Source: Rubinisphaera italica
GTDB taxonomy: Bacteria > Planctomycetota > Planctomycetia > Planctomycetales > Planctomycetaceae
DNA: 64,000 bases
Assembly (NCBI RefSeq): GCF_007859715.1
Contig: NZ_SJPG01000001.1
Location: 2,630,728-2,694,727 of the forward strand
Direction: 5' to 3'
The notes below the pieces were generated by a model that saw only the letters and a list, made by a program, of their open reading frames with translations, made no database searches and was not told the origin of the DNA. Made by a program: the position numbers and the translations under genes. Positions within the stretch are counted from its first letter, which is position 1, and the number at the start of each line of letters is the position of its first letter. Positions 58,403 to 64,000 of the stretch are shown here, in pieces.

Positions 58403-60322
58403 CTAATCGACTACTGGCAAAGGCAATCCCTCGACATACTGCCCATGGAGCATGTGCAACTGCAATGTATGATTAAGAACAATATCGTTGCGACGAGCCA
58501 CTGTACTGTCGGTTTCATTCCATGACTGATCAATAAATTGAATCAAGCGATCATAGTCGAAGAAGCCGACTTCGCGTACGCGTTCTGGTGTCAGCCAGTG
58601 GTTGATCATCTCTTGAACGGCATTGCGTTTGACGGGATCGGTATGGGCGGGGGGAGCCATGAAGGCGAATTTTTTTCGTTCATACAATTCTTTCGGCAGC
58701 ACGTTGACCATGGCTTCACGCAAGACCCATTTTTCAATGCCATCCCGAATTCTTACATCTGGCGGGATCGTTACTGCATATTCAGCGACATGATGATCCA
58801 GAAACGCCGGACGCGCTTCCATGCTGTTAGCCATATCCATGCGATCACCGCCCCAAGTCAGAATTTGACCTTCCAGCATCGTTTTACTCCAAGTGTACTG
58901 GGAAATATCGAGGCGATGTCGCCCGCGAACTTGAGCAGGATCGATCGCAGCAGCGACTTCTCCGACGGGATCGTATTCTTCAAACAAGTCCTGCATCGTG
59001 CTGGAGAGGATCGGCTGGAATCGCTTTAGTGTCAGCATCCAGGGTTGCATCCAGGAGGGAGTGAATCCGCACAAATCCTGCCAGGCAGGATGTTGCAAAT
59101 CTTCTTCTGCGAGAATCGCTCCGGCGAATATTCCGCCTTCATCGTCACGGCCGAGCCAGTCGCGTTTGAAAAAGGGATAGCCGCCGAATAATTCGTCGGA
59201 CCCTTCACCGGTAATCACTGCTTTATAATTGCAGGCACGAACCCGACGGCTCATGTGCCATTTCGCAACTGCTAATGTGTTATAAAATGTACGCTCGGCA
59301 TGCCAGGTTGCTCGTTCAAAGGCGGGGCCGTAGAGTTCTTTTTCCGTCAGTCGGAGTAGTTCCTGCTCGGCTCCGGTACGGTCCGCCATCAGTTTGGCGA
59401 TATTGGATTCATCATACTCATCGCTGTCGAAAGCAATCGTGAAGGCTTTGACAGGGGATTGTTGCAGAGTGGTTGCGAGTCCGAGAATCGAACAACTGTC
59501 GATACCACCGGAGAGATAGCATCCTACGGGAACATCAGCCTCAAGCCGCGTTGCAACAGCATCGATTAAACGATCCTGCACTCCCTGAACATATTCTTCG
59601 GGATCGGCGTTTTCCTCGTGAGACTCAGGGAAAACAAAATCCCACCAGCGTTTGGTACGAGCTTCCAGTCGACCATTTTGCAGGTTGACAATCAGCATAT
59701 GCCCCGGCTTTAAGGCTTCGACACCCTGAAATGAAGTCGAACCGGGAACCATCACCTGCATCATTTGATGCAAAGCCGCTTTCGGACAGAGTTGAGGATC
59801 GATATCGGGATGTTTCAGAATCGATTTGACTTCCGAGCCCCAGACAATGCCGTTGTCATTCATCGCATAATATAGCGGCTTGATGCCGAAACGATCGCGA
59901 ACAAGAATCAGTTGTTTTTTCTTGTTGTCGTACAAAACTACCGCGAATTCTCCTCGAAGATGCTCGACGAAGGACAAGCCATCTCTCAAGTATAAGGGAA
60001 GAGCAATCGCACTATCACTTTTTCCACTTGTTGAGAAATTGTTGCACCCAAGTTGAGTCCGAATCCTTTTGTAATTGTATAACTCACCATTGACAGTGAG
60101 GGCATAATCGCCATCGGTCGTTTCGATTGGCTGATGCCCGTGATCCAGTCCGATAATCGAGAGTCGTGTATGCCCTAATGCAAGACCTTGATCCACATAA
60201 AGTCGACTCCCCCGATCATCCGGACCACGGTGATCGAGAACATCGAGCATGCGATCAAGAGTAAATCGGAGTTCACGTTCATTGGTTCGAGAAGGATTCC
60301 AAAATCCGGAGATACCACACAT
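58403..60322 (-). CDS. asnB: Asparagine synthase (glutamine-hydrolysing)
   Basis: A 639-residue AsnB-type enzyme. The N-terminus MCGISGFWNP gives the catalytic Cys2 of the class II glutaminase domain, to about residue 220. The synthetase domain has the PP-loop SGGIDS for ATP pyrophosphatase chemistry and the later GEGSDELFGGYPFFK. It forms asparagine from aspartate, ATP and glutamine. Length fits B. subtilis-type AsnB rather than short archaeal forms. Within the operon it would be a sink for nitrogen released upstream, or act on an analogue of aspartate; the symbol is given for the family, not for proved substrate. Confidence 0.9.
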   Translation of the reverse strand: MCGISGFWNPSRTNERELRFTLDRMLDVLDHRGPDDRGSRLYVDQGLALGHTRLSIIGLDHGHQPIETTDGDYALTVNGELYNYKRIRTQLGCNNFSTSGKSDSAIALPLYLRDGLSFVEHLRGEFAVVLYDNKKKQLILVRDRFGIKPLYYAMNDNGIVWGSEVKSILKHPDIDPQLCPKAALHQMMQVMVPGSTSFQGVEALKPGHMLIVNLQNGRLEARTKRWWDFVFPESHEENADPEEYVQGVQDRLIDAVATRLEADVPVGCYLSGGIDSCSILGLATTLQQSPVKAFTIAFDSDEYDESNIAKLMADRTGAEQELLRLTEKELYGPAFERATWHAERTFYNTLAVAKWHMSRRVRACNYKAVITGEGSDELFGGYPFFKRDWLGRDDEGGIFAGAILAEEDLQHPAWQDLCGFTPSWMQPWMLTLKRFQPILSSTMQDLFEEYDPVGEVAAAIDPAQVRGRHRLDISQYTWSKTMLEGQILTWGGDRMDMANSMEARPAFLDHHVAEYAVTIPPDVRIRDGIEKWVLREAMVNVLPKELYERKKFAFMAPPAHTDPVKRNAVQEMINHWLTPERVREVGFFDYDRLIQFIDQSWNETDSTVARRNDIVLNHTLQLHMLHGQYVEGLPLPVVD

Positions 60323-60408
60323 AACTTAACCTGTTTATTTTCTTTAGCTGCAATCAATTCAATATGAAGGCTGGATTTAAGAAACGTTGTCCATCTGTCG
60401 CGATTATT

Positions 60409-61491
60409 TTAAACGCCGCTCAAACGATCCAGACGATTCAAAACGGCAATCAACAACGCCTGTCTGACAAACACAGCCCCGGCTGCCTGCGCGAAGTAAA
60501 GGTTGTGACTCGTCTCATCGAAACATTCGGGCAGTTCATCATTTCTGGCCAGCGGATGCATAATGACAGCATCCTTTTTAAGAGGACTTTTTTCCTGCAG
60601 CTTGGAACGACCGTCCAAATTGCGGTAACTGTCACCCAGAAACGCAATCGAATTGACGTAGACAATGTCGAGGTCCGGTAATACCGATTGGACATTGTTC
60701 GTAATGTCAATTGGAATGGGAGATTCTTCTATCGGTTCGGTCAAGTCGAGTCCGACGGGATCGGCCATTTCAGAGATGAGCGTAATTTTCTTGACGGCTC
60801 CTGTGAACATCAGCGAGAGTCTCAGAAAGCTTTTCACGGCTCGCATTGAACCGGGCGTCCCGATGATTCCGAGATGCACTTTACGCTCTTCCGGACAATC
60901 ATCCTGACACAGTTCCGGCCGCCATTTCAATAACGTATACCAGTCGATCAGGGCTTGTGTCGGATGGTGACCTGACCCATTTCCAGCATTAATGAGTGGA
61001 CGTTGTAAATTTCGTTGAATCTCTTCCAGGCTATTTGTTTCGGGATGTCGCATAATGACGATATCGCCATAGGTATTGAACATCTCGCCGATATCAGCCA
61101 ACGATTCGCCCTTGGCAACTCCCGTTACCTGACCATCGGGCACAGAGAGGACTTTACCATCCAGTCGCTGCACCGCGCTTTCAAAGGAAAGCCGGGTGCG
61201 AGTGCTGGCTTCAAAAAATGCAGTGATGGCGATTTTGCCGTCGAGTGGTTTATCCATCTCAACATTTCTCGACTCCAGTAAAGCCGCAAGTTGAGCAATC
61301 GCGACAATGGTTCGACGATCAAACTGACGCGGGTTCAAAATGGATTGCCCTGCGATTGAGTCGAGTGCTTCTCGATCGATTTTACCATTCGTAAAATCCA
61401 GCAACTGCTGCGGACTCAATTTGCAGCCTTTGGAATTGGATGCGAAATTTGTCAGCGCACGCGAAATTTGTTCTTCGGACAACCGTTTCAT
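60409..61491 (-). CDS. Atypical aspartate/ornithine carbamoyltransferase family protein
   Basis: A 360-residue carbamoyltransferase with about 40 extra N-terminal residues. Carbamoyl-phosphate binding is intact: ASTRTRLSFESA (about 94-105), VTGVAKGESLAD and GHHPTQALIDWY. However, the usual aspartate-binding strand of ATCases, DI.Y..R.Q.ER, is replaced by DIVYVNSIAFLGDSY, so the Arg that binds the substrate carboxylate is missing, and HPLPR is HPLAR. A true de novo pyrimidine PyrB is therefore doubtful; another amino or amide acceptor is possible. It sits four bases after the microprotein stop, within the symporter operon. No regulatory PyrI-type gene is seen. Confidence 0.72.
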   Translation of the reverse strand: MKRLSEEQISRALTNFASNSKGCKLSPQQLLDFTNGKIDREALDSIAGQSILNPRQFDRRTIVAIAQLAALLESRNVEMDKPLDGKIAITAFFEASTRTRLSFESAVQRLDGKVLSVPDGQVTGVAKGESLADIGEMFNTYGDIVIMRHPETNSLEEIQRNLQRPLINAGNGSGHHPTQALIDWYTLLKWRPELCQDDCPEERKVHLGIIGTPGSMRAVKSFLRLSLMFTGAVKKITLISEMADPVGLDLTEPIEESPIPIDITNNVQSVLPDLDIVYVNSIAFLGDSYRNLDGRSKLQEKSPLKKDAVIMHPLARNDELPECFDETSHNLYFAQAAGAVFVRQALLIAVLNRLDRLSGV

Positions 61492-61495
61492 GGTT

Positions 61496-61621
61496 CTACC
61501 AGATATTATTTTGTTTGGAATCGATTATAAAAAACGTCAACAGTCCTATGACTCCCAGAGTGCACAAGAACAGGCCACCAAAAACGATCAATTGCAAAAA
61601 CCAGAGTGGAAATAAAATCAT
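61496..61621 (-). CDS. 41-residue membrane microprotein coupled to symporter
   Basis: A short gene not reached by ordinary length cut-offs. Its ATG (61621-61619) overlaps the symporter stop codon as ATGA, and AGAGG lies seven bases upstream inside the symporter gene, so translation is likely coupled. The product, MILFPLWFLQLIVFGGLFL onward, is one membrane helix of about 28 residues with a short polar C-terminus (DSKQNNIW). The stop TAG is followed after four bases by the carbamoyltransferase ATG, so the spacing serves it as a linker between two genes. It may be an accessory subunit of the symporter; no homologue is known to me. Confidence 0.72.
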   Translation of the reverse strand: MILFPLWFLQLIVFGGLFLCTLGVIGLLTFFIIDSKQNNIW

Positions 61622-63090
61622 CTGGAAGCCTCTGCTAAGATAGGTTTAGGAATGCTTCTGTCCGGCGGTGGTGCGGAGAGTGTTTTGAAATCAAAATCAT
61701 CGGGAGCAATCTTCATCGCGATTCCGAAAACAATTCCGGAAACTGTCGCTCCAATGAGCGAAGAAACAAACCAGCCAATCGTAAAATAGGCGATTAAACC
61801 ACACGTTGTCCCCAGAATCATTGCCAGAGATGCGGCGATGGGACTGGCTTTGCGAGAGTACAATCCTCCTACAATCGGCCAGATACAACTCCCTACCATT
61901 GGTCCTGCAAAAAACAAAACTGTTGCCAGTGTGCCCACATTCGGTAAGGCAACCCCCCACGCCAGTAGACCCAATCCGACGATACTCATCGCCGCCCAGC
62001 GACGTTTGGATGTGTCTGAAATTTCTCCTGGTATGAGGGGTTCAATAATATCGTTGACAAGCAAATCAGCTGTCGCAGCCAGTAAGCTATCGATACTGGA
62101 CGCTAATGAACAGAAAATGACGATGAATACCAGCAACGCACCCACAGAGCCTAGCAAAGTGGCTGCAACAAGTGGGCCTACGGTATCGGGTTGACTGATT
62201 CCAATTCCCAATGCGGGAGCAGCTAACCCTAAAAAGCCTGCCACAATCGGAACCGGAAGCCACAGCAAACCACCTAAGGCATACGCTTTGGGGCCAACGC
62301 CTTTTCGCATGGAAAACGCCCTGCTCCACCAGACGTTGCTATGAAAGATTTCACCGAACCCAAACAACATATTATTGAACAGTGACATCAATGCAGCCGG
62401 AAAGAAGATCGAGAGCAGCATCGGCCGCTGAACCTCCAGTTTCGTATACACATCGCCAATATCAACCTGCATCAGAACTGCGATGGAAACAACGACAAGA
62501 CCAATCAGGATAATCAGACTTTGGATAAAGTCGGTTCCAATGACCGCATACATCCCACCGAATAAGGTGTAGAGCACACAAACGGCTAGTACAACGGTCA
62601 TGCCAATCGGATACGGAATTCCTGAGAGGACATTCAATAATTTGCCGCCTGCCATCGACATGGAAATCAACCAGGTAATTGCATAAAATAGAGAGATCAA
62701 CAAAAATGGTACGGTTGCAATTTGACCATATCGTTTCCGCACAAACTCGACGGCAGTATATCCCTCGGGCATCAATTGGCGAATTCGACCGCTCATCGGA
62801 GCGAATGCAAACAGTCCAAAACTTGCTGTCGAATAGGCAAGCGCTCCCCAAATCCCCAGTTGTAGAGCAAACTGCGGGGCAAGCATGGTTGTGTTGGAAG
62901 TGATCCAGGTTGCAACAGCCGTGGCCGTCCCTAATGCCAGTCCGACATTGCGGCCAGCCACTGCGAAACCATCGTAGGATTTCGCACGTTTTCCCCACCA
63001 GATTCCCAGTGAGACCCACAGAACACCAAACAGCCCGAGCATCACATACCCAGCCTGCGGACTTAAAATGGTTCCGACAGCCAGGATCAT
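61618..63090 (-). CDS. Sodium:solute symporter, DUR3 (urea)-like
   Basis: A 490-residue SSS-family permease with 13 or so membrane helices. The region AVAGRNVGLALGTATAVATWITSNTTM and the following GALAYSTASFGLFAFAPMSGRIRQLMPEGYTAVEFVRKRYG resemble the DUR3/urea-type branch, which uses a sodium or proton gradient to import urea or polyamines. The C-terminal 50 residues are soluble. Its start overlaps the stop of the FN3/TM gene by four bases, and its stop overlaps the microprotein start, so all three are tightly coupled. Urea as substrate is an inference from family likeness and the nitrogen genes downstream. Confidence 0.86.
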   Translation of the reverse strand: MILAVGTILSPQAGYVMLGLFGVLWVSLGIWWGKRAKSYDGFAVAGRNVGLALGTATAVATWITSNTTMLAPQFALQLGIWGALAYSTASFGLFAFAPMSGRIRQLMPEGYTAVEFVRKRYGQIATVPFLLISLFYAITWLISMSMAGGKLLNVLSGIPYPIGMTVVLAVCVLYTLFGGMYAVIGTDFIQSLIILIGLVVVSIAVLMQVDIGDVYTKLEVQRPMLLSIFFPAALMSLFNNMLFGFGEIFHSNVWWSRAFSMRKGVGPKAYALGGLLWLPVPIVAGFLGLAAPALGIGISQPDTVGPLVAATLLGSVGALLVFIVIFCSLASSIDSLLAATADLLVNDIIEPLIPGEISDTSKRRWAAMSIVGLGLLAWGVALPNVGTLATVLFFAGPMVGSCIWPIVGGLYSRKASPIAASLAMILGTTCGLIAYFTIGWFVSSLIGATVSGIVFGIAMKIAPDDFDFKTLSAPPPDRSIPKPILAEASR

Positions 63091-63662
63091 TCCGCTATTT
63101 CCTTCTGAACAAAAACTGATTCAGGTTGAGTTTCTCGGGTAGCCATCGCTCCTTGAATAATGACAAAGATGATTGCCAGAAAGACAATCAAACCAACCGA
63201 AAACAGACTCAGAGCCTGCCACAATGGCCAGTGATCTACCGTGATTAATGCGGGCTCATTCGATTGAGCGATCAGTTTTCCCTGAGCGTTAAGGGCTTTG
63301 ACCTGATACGAATACTCGCCGTTAGCTAGCCCCGAAATCATGGCCTGAGGAAAGGCACCGCGAAATACGACAAGGCCATCATTCTCGACAACCTGATACT
63401 CTGCTGCCCCTTCGACTGCGTTCCAGCGAAGATCGATATAACCTTCACGAACGTCGGCAAACTTTTTCTGAGCAAATTCGATAGGAGGTGAGACTGCGAG
63501 TGCTGCTTCAGGGGTTGATGTTGAGGGGGGCTCTGAGTTTTCAGAGGACGGATTTTGCCCGAATCCAGACGAAGCCTGAAAGATAAACAGCAGGAGTAAA
63601 ACAGATACAAAAGAGACTGTTCCACAACTGGAATCCGCGTTGCCGGACCGGCAAAATAACAC
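63087..63662 (-). CDS. FN3-type periplasmic protein with C-terminal anchor
   Basis: A 191-residue protein. GTG 63662 has AGGAG five bases upstream. A signal peptide (about residues 15-35) is followed by a Pro/Ser-rich linker, one fibronectin type III-like domain (about 62-145; YIDLRWNAVEGAAEYQVVEN, YSYQVKALNAQG) and a C-terminal membrane helix (about 150-172) with a short basic tail. The domain should lie in the periplasm. It is the first gene of the nitrogen operon and overlaps the symporter gene by four bases. A substrate-capture or assembly role for the symporter is plausible but not shown. Confidence 0.78.
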   Translation of the reverse strand: MLFCRSGNADSSCGTVSFVSVLLLLFIFQASSGFGQNPSSENSEPPSTSTPEAALAVSPPIEFAQKKFADVREGYIDLRWNAVEGAAEYQVVENDGLVVFRGAFPQAMISGLANGEYSYQVKALNAQGKLIAQSNEPALITVDHWPLWQALSLFSVGLIVFLAIIFVIIQGAMATRETQPESVFVQKEIAE

Positions 63663-63853
63663 AACAACTCCTGTGCTCTTCCTAATTGCAAACGAGTGGC
63701 ATGAGCATTTGCCAACGCTGTTATAATTTAGTCAATGCTCCAGAATAGTCGATTTACTCTTTTAAGCAAACCCTATCCTTGATTAAGACCGAGAATTCGC
63801 TTGCTTGCCAGACGTCATCTGCCAAAATGCTAGATGTCATGGTGAAGTTATTT

Positions 63854-64000
63854 ATGAAAGAGAAACACAGAGACATGGAATTCAAGCACGAATTTGAAAT
63901 CTGTATGAGGCTGCTCGCAGCTGTCATTGCAGGTGGAGTGGTTGGTTGGGAACGAGGGACACACGAAAAGTCTGCGGGTCTGCGAACTCACATGCTCGTC
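63854..64000 (+). CDS. MgtC/SapB family protein, partial
   Basis: A reading frame runs off the right end of the window. From about residue 15 it reads CMRLLAAVIAGGVVGWERG then KSAGLRTHMLV, the beginning of the MgtC/SapB membrane family (first membrane helix and the GLRTHMLV loop). ATG 63854 is used; ATG 63875 matches the typical family start better, and 63839 is also in frame. The rest lies outside the window. MgtC proteins are linked with magnesium limitation and membrane potential in other bacteria. Confidence 0.83.
   Translation, partial: MKEKHRDMEFKHEFEICMRLLAAVIAGGVVGWERGTHEKSAGLRTHMLV

Overview
The window comes from a member of the Planctomycetota, most likely order Planctomycetales. 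The evidence is the density of families typical of that phylum: a PSCyt1/DUF1549/DUF1553 protein followed by a DUF1501 protein and a sulfatase, two secreted sulfatases, PVC-type beta-propeller/c-type cytochrome fusions, a DUF1080 domain fused to heme domains and a PA14 domain, a Tat-exported Gfo/Idh/MocA oxidoreductase, and many long exported proteins. Base composition looks moderate (near half G+C by eye). I see no tRNA, rRNA, CRISPR array, insertion sequence or phage gene. The genus cannot be fixed from the sequence alone.

Layout. (1) 1-8564: an electron-transfer locus. A minus-strand operon encodes a membrane-anchored FAD/NAD(P)H/[2Fe-2S] reductase, two paralogous exported tetraheme cytochromes and a cyclic-nucleotide-binding protein that runs off the window. 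Divergent from it are an exported pentaheme cytochrome and a probable outer-membrane beta-barrel. (2) 8698-20635: exported catabolic proteins: PSD1-DUF1501-sulfatase, a PQQ-like propeller, a second sulfatase, and a 1248-residue SGNH-propeller-HEAT-cupredoxin-cytochrome fusion. (3) 20855-26997: a CusA/CzcA-type metal efflux module whose accessory proteins are histidine-rich. (4) 27288-36296: a beta-carbonic anhydrase, an NtrC-type regulator with its own sigma-54-like promoter, a propeller protein, a giant DUF1080/PA14/five-heme protein, an esterase and a VOC protein. (5) 36393-45626: a stress-type island with small membrane and coiled proteins (DUF1328, YqaE/Pmp3, a lipoprotein, a PA2169-type bundle), ExoD, a hybrid histidine kinase and a second NtrC-type regulator. 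Three sigma-54-like promoters lie inside it. (6) 45685-56251: mixed genes including GatA, an ABC pair, a Gfo/Idh/MocA protein, DUF3124, an HPF-type ribosome factor and a sialidase-like protein. (7) 56262-63662: a seven-gene minus-strand operon of nitrogen metabolism: FN3/TM protein, urea-type sodium:solute symporter, a 41-residue membrane microprotein, an atypical carbamoyltransferase, asparagine synthetase, an M20 ureide/carbamoyl amidohydrolase and an isochorismatase-like hydrolase. An MgtC-like gene begins at the right edge.

How the parts may work together. Region 1 looks like a route for reducing equivalents from cytoplasmic NAD(P)H to periplasmic, possibly outer-membrane, heme proteins. 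Regions 2 and 4 hold exported enzymes for sulfated polysaccharides. Region 5 looks like a two-component, sigma-54-controlled envelope stress regulon. Region 7 looks like uptake and breakdown of a carbamoyl- or ureido-type nitrogen compound. The most interesting items are the coupled microprotein at 61496-61621, the carbamoyltransferase lacking the usual aspartate-binding signature, the cluster of sigma-54-like sites around the second NtrC-type gene, and the region 1 electron-transfer locus. Functions are read from protein families and context; none was tested by database search.
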